From Akkermansia muciniphila (lineage in GTDB: Bacteria > Verrucomicrobiota > Verrucomicrobiia > Verrucomicrobiales > Akkermansiaceae): DNA of 61,325 nt. Below the pieces are notes generated by a model. The model saw nothing but the letters and a program-made list of their open reading frames with translations. It searched no databases and was not told the origin of the DNA. Where the stretch lies: positions 1 through 61,325 of the forward strand of contig CAMCYK010000006.1 of NCBI GenBank assembly GCA_945883695.1, read 5' to 3'. This document shows, in pieces, positions 1 to 10,561 of this stretch. The position numbers and the translations under genes were made by a program. Within the stretch, counting starts at the first letter, position 1, and each line of letters starts with the position of its first letter.

Positions 1-177
1 AAGCCGCGCGTCGTAGTCGGGATAGGGCTTCACGCTGGTGGTGGCACCGCCGAGCTCGTCATGGGCTTCCAGCAGGAGGACGGTCTTCCCGGCCTTGGCC
101 AGGTAGCTGGCCGCCACCAGGCCATTGTGTCCGCCGCCGATGATGATGACGTCGTGCTTTTTGGAGATTTCCTTCAT
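1..177 (-). CDS. FAD-dependent oxidoreductase, N-terminal fragment
   Basis: Only the first 59 codons lie in the window; the gene runs off the left edge. After a short lead (MKEISKKHD) the protein has a beta strand followed by GGGHNGLVAASYLAKAG, the dinucleotide-binding GxGxxG-type turn that binds FAD ADP, and then a strand ending in the acidic residue of VLLLEA, which usually contacts the ribose. The GGGHNGL.AA.YLA pattern is typical of the phytoene-desaturase/carotene-isomerase-like group of NAD(P)/FAD-dependent amine-oxidase-fold proteins. The substrate cannot be inferred from this fragment. The ATG at the right edge is the only good start. Confidence 0.85.
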   Translation of the reverse strand, partial: MKEISKKHDVIIIGGGHNGLVAASYLAKAGKTVLLLEAHDELGGATTSVKPYPDYDARL

Positions 178-372
178 GTTGCGGTTGGTTGCGGGTGAGG
201 CCGGGATGGTGCCATGGTCAGGTCCAATGATGGACGAGGTGATCGAAGCGTAAATCCGGCATCGCGCAATGCCGTTGAGGACTGCGCCGGTTCGATTTCT
301 CAGGGCAAGGTAGCCCTGCCCTCACGGGCCCGCTGGCTTGACTGGAGCCCACAGCCGTCTAAGTTTCACCCC

Positions 373-963
373 ATGTCACTTGCCTCCGTGATGCTCGACA
401 TTCCCGAGATCCGCGCCCGCGTGGCGCCGGTCACGGTGGAGCAGTATCACCGGTTCCCGGAGTTCGACGCGGATGGCAGGCGCACGGAGCTGATCCGCGG
501 CATCCTGATTGAGAAAATGTCCAAGTCGCCCCTGCACTCTTCGATTGCCCGCCGCTTGTTCATGCTGCTCCAAGGGGTGGTGCCCCCCGGTTTCGTTTTG
601 CTCCGGGAGGATCCACTCACGTTCGCGGATTCCGAGCCGGAACCCGACCTCGCCATCGTCCGTGGCGTGGAGCAGGACTTCGCCAGCCGTCATCCAAACA
701 CCGCCGAGCTGGTGATCGAAATCGCCGTCTCAAGCGTTGCGTTGGATCGGGAGAAGGCCGCGATTTATGCGGAGGCCGGCGTGTCCGAGTATTGGATCGT
801 CCTGCCCGCTCAGCACCGCGTCGAAGTTCACTGCCGGCCAGAGAATGGCAGGTATTCCGAAGTTCGCGTGGTGGCAGGGGATGACCTGCTCGCCAGTGCA
901 GGTTTTCCGATGGCACGTGTGGATCTGGCTGAGCTCTTCGGAAAGGAGCGCTTGGATGCCTGA
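373..963 (+). CDS. Uma2 family (DUF820) endonuclease-fold protein
   Basis: This 196-residue protein carries the Uma2 restriction-endonuclease-like fold. The signature acidic and basic residues are visible as EPEPDLAIV, then ELVIEIAVSS, DREKAAIYAEAGVSEYWIV, which match the PD-(D/E)xK-like core seen in Uma2/DUF820 proteins. The biological role of the family is unknown; members are numerous in cyanobacteria, planctomycetes and verrucomicrobia. An in-frame ATG exists at 214, but the stretch before 373 has no family resemblance, and the start at 373 (MSLASVMLD) gives the usual length. Its stop overlaps a following ATG at 956, suggesting coupling to the next, damaged gene. Confidence 0.85.
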   Translation: MSLASVMLDIPEIRARVAPVTVEQYHRFPEFDADGRRTELIRGILIEKMSKSPLHSSIARRLFMLLQGVVPPGFVLLREDPLTFADSEPEPDLAIVRGVEQDFASRHPNTAELVIEIAVSSVALDREKAAIYAEAGVSEYWIVLPAQHRVEVHCRPENGRYSEVRVVAGDDLLASAGFPMARVDLAELFGKERLDA

Positions 964-1532
964 GACCGACCCATCTTTGACCCGGACCGTGATTGCAGGC
1001 GGTGTGCTCATGGGACCTTTCCTTTTGTTCGCTCTGATCGGGATCGGGACGACTCTGTGCTACTTTTTCCGGCGGAACCGGAGCGTGAAGCATTTGGTTT
1101 TGCATTCCCGCTTCACGATCCGGAACAAGCCGGCCCTCTCCCTCGGTCTCCATTCGGCAAGCAAAAATCAGGACGGCACTTCCGCTTCTCAAAATCCTTG
1201 TCTTGGGAGGATTCGCAGCCGCCCTCTCCATCCTGTTCTTCCCGTTCGTGATCCCCGGAATGCTGCTTTCTCCGGTCGTGCGGGAACGCTCCGGGCCTTG
1301 GATCCTTGGACTGGCCGCGTTGTTGATTGTCGTGACGTGGCGGATGATCGTGGGGAGCTGGATCGTCCGCATCGGCGGGGACCTGCCGGGGGAGTGGCCC
1401 GTCGAACTGATGCGGGTGGTCGTGAACTGGGCCTTCGGAACCATTTTGGTCCATGCGGGCTTCAGGATGCCCCGCTACTTCAGGGGAGGGCTGCAATCGC
1501 GTCCAGCGATCCGGGTCGAGACTTCCCGGTGA
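956..1532 (+). pseudogene. small membrane protein gene, probably frameshifted
   Basis: An ATG at 956 overlaps the end of the Uma2 gene and opens a hydrophobic N-terminus (GGVLMGPFLLFALIGIG, then FFRRNR). That frame loses protein-like character near 1130. Another frame takes over by about 1180 and encodes KILVLGGFAAALSILFFP, a second hydrophobic stretch (GPWILGLAALLIVVTW) and a charged tail ending at 1532. The two halves read as one membrane protein of about 190 residues interrupted by one or two frameshifts. The alternative is a separate 109-residue protein from TTG at 1203. No family is recognised. Confidence 0.4.
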
Positions 1533-1550
1533 GGCGGGATCCAGGTCACC

Positions 1551-3179
<1,629 letters not shown>

Positions 3180-3495
3180 GGCGCGGGTGTAGGGGATGCG
3201 GCGGCGGGGTGCAAGGCGCGCGTTCGGGGGGCAGGGGGCAGGGCTGCCAAGCGACGAGTGCCTGAAGTCAGGAGTCCGCTGGAAAGCCGTCGTCGCGGTC
3301 GCGTCCCTATGGAGTGCGACGGCATGACGTCGCTTTGGCTCGGGGGTGAACTCCGGCCCACCCTGCCGGCTGGGGACGCGCCGGGAAGGCGATCGGCGGC
3401 CAGCAGAACGAAGCGGCCACGTTCCAAGCCAAAGCTGCGTCCTGCCGCCGCACTCCATGGAATCACCGCGTCCGACCGGCCGGCCCGGAGCCGGT
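3180..3495. other. gene-free stretch between ABC-F gene and broken adhesin
   Basis: No gene is supported here. The long reading frames through it have arginine/proline-rich composition typical of shadow frames. The right half holds an imperfect inverted repeat (3307-3460). The left part could carry the promoter of the ABC-F gene, but no clear -35/-10 pair was identified. Confidence 0.6.
3307..3460. repeat. imperfect inverted repeat with 37-bp arms
   Basis: The left arm (3307-3343) and the reverse complement of the right arm (3424-3460) agree at about 30 of 37 positions and share ATGGAGTGCG at the outer end and GCTTTGG near the inner end. About 80 bp separate the arms. The TGGAGTGCGG start also appears at the outer edge of the 35.3-kb element, so both may belong to one broad family of dispersed palindromic elements. 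Confidence 0.7.
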
Positions 3496-6400
3496 TCAGG
3501 GGGTGAACGGGATGTCGGCGCGGATGCGGGCGAACTTCCGCGGATCCGTTCCTTGCGGGATGGTGACGGTGATGTCGTCGGCCGCGGCCCCGTTGTCGAC
3601 GACGCTCACCGGCGGACCGGCGGTGGCGCTGGTGGGAACGGGGATCTGTCCCGGTCAGGTGACGAGGGTGGTGCCGTGTTCCACGACGACGGCGTACGCC
3701 TTGGAGGCCTCGCTGCTCTTGAAGGTCAGCACCAGGTTGCCGCCGCTGAACACGCTGCCGACGAGGCCGGCGGAGGCCGAGGAAGCCGGGTTGGAGCCGA
3801 GGACGAACTCGAGGCCGTTGACGAGTCCGTCGCCGTCGAAGTCGACATCCGGAGCCCGGTCGGCACCGGTGAGGGCGGGGAAGGTCGCGAGCCAGGCGAG
3901 GTAGGGGTCGCCGACCCAGTTGTTGGCGGTGCTTTGGATTCGGACGCGGGGACCGCCGTTGGCGCTGCCGTCCGCATTGGTGCCGGTGCGGAGGCGGACA
4001 TTGCCGGTCCCTGAGATCTGGGGCTGGAAATTCCACAAGCGGGTGGTGCCGCCGGTCAGGTGGGACGTGTTCTTGAGGTAGAGGTCGCGGCCGTTGAGGT
4101 TGACCGTTCCGGTGACGGAAGGCGCGCCGCCGGTGGTGGTGCTGCCGTTCGAACGCCCGGTGTAGCGGACGATCGCCCGGGAAGTCGCTCCAGCCGCGCG
4201 CCGTTGTTGAGGGTGCCCGGGCCGGAAAGGAGGTAGTTCACCGACGGGGAATGGTTGAAGATCACGTTCCCGGGAGTGACCACCAAGCCGGAAGGGATGG
4301 TGAGATTGCCGCCCCGCACGAGATTCTGGGCGGCAAGCGCGGCCACGATCCCCGACCCGTCATTCCCCGAAGCGAGCGAGACATTGACCAGGGCGGCGGC
4401 GGCGGGATTCCCTTCGATGGCGGCCTTGACCTGGGTGGCGGTGGTGGTGATGGCGTTGGCGCCGTCGATGGCCAGGGTGACCCGGATCGCGCTGCCGGTG
4501 ACGCTGACCGCCAGCGGCGTGTTGGATGCCACGGCGTCGAAATATTCAATGCTGACCGCTTCGCCAGCCGGGCCTGAAGCGGCCGCGCTGAAGACCAGGT
4601 CGTCGTTGCTGGAAACGAGCTGGGTGGTGAAGTTGGCGCTGATGTTCTCGCCGAAGGAGACCCGGTCGAGGTCGTAGAAAGAGCTGGGCGTGATGCCGTT
4701 GATCCAGTTGAGATCGGTAAAGTTCCAAGTGTTGCCCCCCGCGCGGGTCCAGGCGAGATCGGCGCTTGCGAGGTTGAACTTGATCTTGCCCGCTTCGGAA
4801 AGGTCGAAGCCGGTGCCGGGGCGGACGTTGCCGAGGCCGCCGCTCAGTTCGAGGTTGCTCGCCGCGCCCACGAGGGTTCCGGCGTAAGTCATCACGGTGT
4901 TGGCCCCGGGGACGAAGCCGTTGGCGACCACGGTGGTCACCCCGTTGAAGGTGAGGTTGCCCGCGGTGTGGAGCGCGCCGGCGGTGCTGCCGTCGGCGAT
5001 GATCCGGCTCCCGCCGGTGAAGCCGAAGGTGAGGTTGCCGGTGAAGCCCGGCTCGCCGGAGAGGGTGCCGAAGTCGTCGACCCGCAAGCCGCCGCCGACC
5101 GTGCCGGCGGGGATGTTGAGGCGGCCGCGGCTGACGAGCAGATCGCCGGTGAACGCGGAAAGATCGCCGGTCAGGTTGATCGTCCCGGCGGCGTTGCTGT
5201 TGTCGACAAAGTTGATCTCGAGGTCGTCGCTGCCGGTGAGGCTGCCGCTGTGGGTGGCGGTGGCCGTGCCGAAGGCGACGATGCGGGCATCGGCGTTGAG
5301 CTTGATGGGTCCGCTGGCGGTGGTGTTGTTCTCGAAGCGGATCGCGCCGAGGTTGCCGGAGGGTTCGAGCGGTCCCACGCCGGCGATTTCAATCGGGTGC
5401 GGGACATTGATCCCGGCCGTCCCGAGCCAGGCCTGGCCGGCCGTGCCCGCGACGCCGTTGGCCTTGACGACGATTTTTCCGGAACCGAACGCGAGGGCGT
5501 TCTGCGCTTGGACGCGTCCGTCGTTGATGGTGGTGCCGCCGCTGTAGGTGTTGGCCTGGTTGAAGCCGGACAGGCCGCCCGGGCCGTTCTTGACCAAGGC
5601 GAGCGGGGTTTCCGCGTTGAAGTCCTGGACCGGCACGCTGATCGACTGGGTCCCCGCGCCGGTGGCGGTGAAGGGAGTGTCCCAAGCGAGGGTGAGGGTG
5701 CCGGAGGACGAGGTGAGCGGACCTCCGCCGCTGGCGGGCTGCACGATGAAGCTGTTGACGACGGCCCCGGCGACGACGGCCATCCTGCCGCTGGCGATGT
5801 TGAGGCGGTTGCCGGCCGGAATGAAGACGTCGCGGTCGCCCTCGTAGGAGGCGATGGTGGTGGTGCCGGCGGCGTTGAAGCGCAGGGCGGCGCCGTCGGC
5901 ATTGACGAAACGGGTGCCGCTCCAGTTGCCGGTGGTCAGGGTGACGGTGCCGCGGACGTTGTTGATGGTGCCGGTAAAGGCGGAGCCGTCACCGGAGAAA
6001 ATGAGCGTGCCGCCGTCGGTGTGCTTGAGGGTGCCGGAGCCGAGGATGGCCCCGGAGGCCTGGCCCGTGGCGACGCTGCCCCAGGTCCGGTAGACCCCGG
6101 TCTGGCCCTCGTCGACCTGGATGGCTTAGGGGAAGTTGAGATTGAGGTTGGGATCGACGATGCCGCCGCCGTTGAGGATGACCTTGTTGGTGGCGAGGCC
6201 GAGGTTCGAGGTCGCCCGGACGATGCCGGACGTGATGGTGACGTCGCCGGTGAAGGTGTTGGTACCGCCGAGCACCAGGAAGCTGTCGGTGCCGTCGCCG
6301 GAGTCGCTGGTGCTGCCGTGGGCGGCAAGCGTGAGCGGGCCGTTGCCGGTGATGGCGGAGGTCCAGGTCAGCTGGCGGCCGCCGGTGGTCCCCAGCGCGG

Positions 6401-6699
6401 AGGTATTGAAAACGGAACCCCCGGTGATGTTGATGGAACCTCCGCTGAGGGTCACCAGCCCCGCTTCCTCGAGCAGGATGGAGGGGGTGGCAACCGTGCC
6501 GGCGAGGGTGACGGTTTTCGCGGCCAGGCCATCGGTTCCGGCCGAGAACACGGCGCTATCGCCGTTCACCCACCCTTGGGGGGCGACATCTCCGTCGGCC
6601 CCCGTGGACCAGTTGGCCCCGCTGTCCCACGCTCCGCCGCTGTTACCGGAGCCCGGCGTTTCACCGTTGGTGTCCCAATACAGGGTGGCGGCGCGGTCC
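3496..6699 (-). pseudogene. autotransporter-associated beta-strand repeat protein, degraded
   Basis: Read from right to left, this is one secreted beta-helix-type protein. It contains repeats such as NTYSGGTTINDGRVQAQNAL and NTFTGDVTITSGIVRATSNLG (the PATR/autotransporter-associated beta-strand pattern), and a C-terminal module with DVDFDGDGLVNGLEFVLGSNP ending in FARIRADIPFTP. It is broken in at least four ways. There is an in-frame TAA at 6126-6128 between NLNLNFP and AIQVDEG. A frameshift lies near 4170-4190, after which IVRYTGRSNGS resumes in another frame. An in-frame TGA at 3655-3657 falls where the frame otherwise continues into PGQIPVPTSATAGPP. The N-terminus, including any signal peptide, is missing to the right of about 6699, where unrelated beta-lactamase-like sequence begins. 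It cannot yield a full-length product. Confidence 0.85.
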
Positions 6700-6719
6700 T
6701 TGCAGGCGGTGGCTGCGCG

Positions 6720-7687
6720 GGGCCGGCCGCCGCCAGCTGGCACGCGTCGCGCCTCGGCGCCGCGGACGCCATCGCCCGCCGCCACGGCGGCCGGGGTTGG
6801 GCGGCGTGGCAGGGCGACTCGCGGGTTTTTGCCTGGCAAAGCGGGCACCAAGGCCCGGTGCTCAGCATCGCCAAATCGCTGGCCGCGCCGGCCGCGACCC
6901 GCGCCGCCGCCGAGGGCTGGCTGGACGATTCCGAACAGGTCGCGAACACCCTCGGCGAATGGCGGGACGACCGGCGGAAGTCGCGGATCACCGTGGCCAT
7001 GCTCCTCCAGCAAACCGCGGGCCTGGAAGCGGGGGTCGCCGCGCTCTACCGGAACCCGGCCGACAAGGGACGCAAGGCCTTGGCCGTGCGCGCGGTCGAC
7101 GTGCCGGGCCGTTTTTCCGCTACGGCCCGGCCTGCTGGGAGGTGCTGGCCGAGCTGCTGCAGCGCAAGCTCGCCGGCCGCGGGGATTCGCTCGAGGGATT
7201 CCTGGATCGCGCGGTGATGCGGCCGGTCGGGCTCGCCAGCCCGGCTTGGCGCACGGACCAGGCGGGCCGCCGCTTTTTGTCGACCGGTCCGGAACTCGGT
7301 GTCGACGAACTCGGGCGGCTGGGCCGGACGATCGGGGCCTTGCTGCGCGGGGAGCATGCGGCGGGTTTCGAGGCCGCGCGCTTCGCCACGATGACCCGGC
7401 CCTCCGCCGCGAATCCGCTGTTCGGCGGCGGCTTATGGCGGAATGTTCACGCCCGCAAGCCGGCGGCGCGGGAAATCGAAGTCGAGGACGCCCTCGATCC
7501 GCCGCCGCCGGTCTCGTTCTGGCAGGATGCCTGTCTCTCGCGCAACCAGCCGGCCGAGCTGGTCGCGTTGATCGGCTCGTCCGGCCGGCGGGTTTTCATC
7601 TGGCCGTCGCAGGACCGGGTGGTCGCGCGCCACGGAGTGGCGTCGTCTTGGACGGACGGTCCCTTCCTGCGGGCCCTGCCGGGGTAG
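6720..7687 (+). pseudogene. serine beta-lactamase-family hydrolase, truncated and frameshifted
   Basis: The recognisable part starts abruptly near 6720 (ASWHASRLGAADAIARRHGG) without a start codon or signal peptide. It contains a serine-x-x-lysine nucleophile motif, SIAK, at about 6864, and TVAMLLQQTAGLE, typical of the class C beta-lactamase/penicillin-binding-protein-like family. Near 7112 the frame changes: the text continues sensibly as FFRYGPACWEVLAELLQRKL only if one T is added to the T5 run in 'gtttttccgc'. The remainder runs in the new frame to the TAG at 7685, passing RRVFIWPSQDRVVAR, the usual C-terminal strand region. It is head-to-head with the truncated adhesin remnant, so a deletion or rearrangement at about 6700-6720 probably removed both 5' ends. 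Confidence 0.75.
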
Positions 7688-7694
7688 GACCGAG

Positions 7695-7799
7695 CCAATG
7701 GGGTCAGGTCTCGCGTGCAAACATAAATCTTTCCAACCACTTCTCGCAACGCTCCGGCCGTCATTAAAAATGTTAACGCGAGAGACCTGACCCCATTGG
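7695..7799. mobile_element. 105-bp palindromic mini-element (RAYT/REP or MITE-like)
   Basis: The left end CCAATGGGGTCAGGTCTCGC and the reverse complement of the right end CCAATGGGGTCAGGTCTCTC are identical for 18 bases; one extra TC dinucleotide distinguishes them just inside. The 60-bp interior is AT-richer than its surroundings and has no gene. Ends of the form AATGGGGTCAG... are known from palindromes mobilised by REP-associated Y1 tyrosine transposases (from general knowledge, not checked). The element sits exactly where the coding sequence on its right loses its frame, so it looks like an insertion or deletion scar. Confidence 0.75.
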
Positions 7800-9223
7800 A
7801 CGGGCGTAGTAATAACTTCCCGCGTTCCCGACGATCGGCACGAATTGTGAGAACCCGTGGTCGCGGGCCACCACGGACCCGCCCGGGAAATCCAAGGTGT
7901 GCATGCCGCCGGTTGTCGGCACCGAGCCGTCGAGCATCGGGGGCACCGACCCGTCTTCGATCGCCACCACGCGCATGCCGGATCCGCGGATCCGGCCCGG
8001 CGTCCGCAGATCGTCGCAGAACGCCCCGCTCAAGCCGGTGATCTGAAGTTCGAGCGTTTCGGGGCGCTCGATCGTCAGGTCCTCGATCAGGGGCACGGTG
8101 ACGAAGGTCTCCGTCTCTCCCGCAGCCAGCGTCTTGCTGCCGGACACCGGCGTGAAATCCTCGCCCGCCATCGCGCTGCGGCTGGCGGCCTGGTAGTCGA
8201 AGGTCACCGGGGCGTCCGAGGCGCGGTCGAGCGACACGCGGAAGCGGAGCTCGCCGTTTCGCTCGTCCGCCACCGCAGGTGCCAGGTAGAGCTGGCGGCC
8301 GGGGGCGAGCCGCACGCGGTGGCACCAGGGCGCCAGGGATTGAAAAACCGACGTGTTCGTCGGGCCGGCGATGAACACCGACTGCGGTCCGAACGAGTGG
8401 AATCCGAGCCGGTGGAAACCGCGCGGCATCCCTGCCGGTTCGAAGTCGTAGCTGCCGTTGGCATGGAACCGGACATGGGAGACCCAAAGGTCCGGGTGGG
8501 TGCCGATGACTCCAAGCCGGCCCTCGGTTTCGAACCAGTTCGTGCGCGGTCGCACGGGAGCCTGATAGAGCCGGAGTTTCCCCCCGTTCAAGGGATCGGA
8601 CCAGCGGATCACGATCTCCCGCCCGGCCTTGTTGACCGCCACCGCGTAGAGAGGAGAGAAATGCTCGATCCAACTGAACGAGCCGACGACGCCCGTCAGC
8701 TTGGCCTTCACCACGATGCTCTGGCTGAAGTCCGGCATGGCCAGGCGGTGGAGCTTCACGGTGCCGTTCTTTTCGGAAGCGAGGTAGATCTCGTTCTCTC
8801 CGATCGCGACTCTCGCGGTGCGGATTTTGGTCCTGACCGTCCCGACCAAGGCGAGCGTCCGGGGATCGACGAACTTGAGGTCGGTGCCGTCATAATACGC
8901 GTCCCGGGTGTGGAAGATGATATAGCGGTCGGAGATGTCCCCGAGCAGGTGGCCGGCACCGAGGCCGACCGACCGGTCCGGCACGGCCGGGTCGCGGTCC
9001 ACGACGCGATAGCCACCATCGACTCGCTCTCGACGATGGCCGGCAAGGTGACCTTGAAGCGGAAATCGTAGCGGTCGTACGGATACATCGTGGCGACCGG
9101 GATGTTGAAGACATCCGAGATCCGCGGGACGGGCGCGGGCTCGGCGGCCTGCGCGATGGCGGAGGCCGCCGCAATCGCCAACGGCGCGGTCAGCCGCCGG
9201 AGACCGCGACGGGAAAAGGGCAT
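7773..9223 (-). pseudogene. secreted Calx-beta domain protein, frameshifted and 3'-truncated
   Basis: The start at 9223 gives a signal peptide (SRRGLRRLTAPLAIAAASAI, then AQA) followed by PVPRISDVFNIPVATMYPYD. Near 9005-9020 this frame ends in nonsense, and the continuation (DRDPAVPDRSVGLGAGHLLG) lies in another frame, so at least one indel separates them. The middle resembles a repeat-propeller protein (DLKFVDPRTLALVGTVRT; NEIYLASEKNGTVKLHRL). One Calx-beta-like module follows (RFRVSLDRASDAPVTFDY...TIERPETLELQITG). The 3' end runs into the palindromic element at 7799 and stops at the TAA inside it (7773-7775), so any C-terminal region has been lost. A start at 9244 is also possible. Confidence 0.7.
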
Positions 9224-9351
9224 GGAAGGAGCGATATCGATCACGGTCGGAAACTAATTCGGGGCCGGTTCGCAGCCAGATCATTTGTCATGATTTGCTC
9301 GACTCTACGATCCACCAGAGCGGACGACTCATGGTAATCCCCGCCTGTGGC

Positions 9352-9650
9352 TCATGCGATGACGCGGACTTCCTTGCGCAACGCACCCTCGCGGGCGTGG
9401 TGGGCTTTCTGAAAATCGAACTGGGCTTGCAGCCGGATGAGCAGGTCTCCGGGGATGCCGAGGCTGTATTGGGCCCGCTGGGCAAAGTTGGCGCTGACGC
9501 CCTTGCGCTGGCGGATGACATCGCTGAGCCCGGCCTTGCTGATGGCCATGGCTCCGGGCGGCGCAGCCGCCTTCGGTTGAGTTGGGTCAACGGCCAAATG
9601 GGAAAGTTGCGGATCATGGCCGGGGCGTGGCGGAGCTGACTGAATGTCAT
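9352..9650 (-). pseudogene. HigA-type XRE antitoxin remnant
   Basis: The C-terminal 65 residues (AISKAGLSDVIRQRKGVSA, then NFAQRAQYSLGIPGDLLIRL, QAQFDF) match the second half of the HigA/VapI helix-turn-helix family, whose members read like ISKA.LS.VI.GKRGIS..LA.RL..A.G..PE.WL.LQ..YDL. The family N-terminus (HPGE.L...) is recognisable only in a different frame, as RHAPAMIRNFP from the ATG at 9650. A frameshift near 9600 is therefore likely. No HigB-like toxin is seen on either side. The role would be toxin neutralisation and autorepression; here the gene is probably dead. Confidence 0.55.
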
Positions 9651-9682
9651 GGCTGCCCGCGGGAGCTTCGAAATCAGCCGCC

Positions 9683-10333
9683 CTACCCGGCCTCCGGCTT
9701 GACGAAATCGGCGAACTTCAGGCGGCCCAGCCAGATTTTCAGGAGCCGGGTGGAAGTTGCGCCGCCTTCCGAGGGCCGGGAGTTGGAGCGATACCACATC
9801 GCTCCGGCCACAAACTCGGGTCGCGCGGGCTCGCCGATGATCACGGGGTAGCCGCTCCAGCCGCCGATGGTGAGGCTGCCGTGCAGTTTGACCCAGGTGT
9901 TGATGACGTTGCCCTGGTAGATCTGCACCGGCAGCCAGCCCTGGGTGCGGCCGCTATACAGCAGCCCCGTGGCTTCTGTTCCTTCCCAGAGCTGATACAG
10001 CGGGCCGTCGTAGTCGGCGGTGAGCAGAAACGCCCCGTCGTGCTGTGGACTGGACGGCATCGCTCCGCCGGGGATCACGCCGACGATGCGGTGGCGGATC
10101 GATGAATCCGCCGGCGAGTAGAGCCAATCACCCGCCGCGCGACGGTGGTCGCTGGTCAGCCAGGCGGTGAGCTTGCCCTGGCGAGCGACCGGATAGTGGC
10201 ACATCTCCGGGGCTTGGGTGTCGTCCGGATGATGGGACGGGTAGCAGGCGGGCGTGGACGTGGGCGCACAGGCGAACAAGCCGAGCGACGCCGCAACGGG
10301 AGCGATGAGTGTGAAGAGCCGAAGTGGGATCAT
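9683..10333 (-). CDS. predicted lipoprotein, unknown function
   Basis: This 216-residue protein starts at ATG 10333 with a short basic and then hydrophobic leader (IPLRLFTLIAPVAASLGLFA) ending in cysteine in an LFAC lipobox, so it is probably lipidated and held in a membrane facing the periplasm. The mature part is rich in tyrosine, tryptophan and glycine (GDWLYSPADSS; DYDGPLYQLWEGTEATGLLY; GWSGYPVIIGEPARPEFVAG). No catalytic motif is recognised and no family was assigned. It diverges from the aspartate kinase gene, with 228 bp between the two starts that should hold both promoters. Confidence 0.75.
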   Translation of the reverse strand: MIPLRLFTLIAPVAASLGLFACAPTSTPACYPSHHPDDTQAPEMCHYPVARQGKLTAWLTSDHRRAAGDWLYSPADSSIRHRIVGVIPGGAMPSSPQHDGAFLLTADYDGPLYQLWEGTEATGLLYSGRTQGWLPVQIYQGNVINTWVKLHGSLTIGGWSGYPVIIGEPARPEFVAGAMWYRSNSRPSEGGATSTRLLKIWLGRLKFADFVKPEAG

Positions 10334-10561
10334 GGGGAGAGGGGGGATGGTCGTTGCAACCTGACACGCCAACGCCGGAAGGAGTAGCGAATAAACCGCC
10401 GGAACGTGGGGGAGAAGACGACGATTGCGATGAAAACGGACCAATTCCCGAGTCGACGGGCCCAGCGAGGGAGCAAGTTGACGGGAGCGGCCCCGGTCGA
10501 GACCCACCCCGCGCTTGCCAAGCCCCGGGCGCTTCCCTTCACTCCCGCCCGCTCCAAGGCC

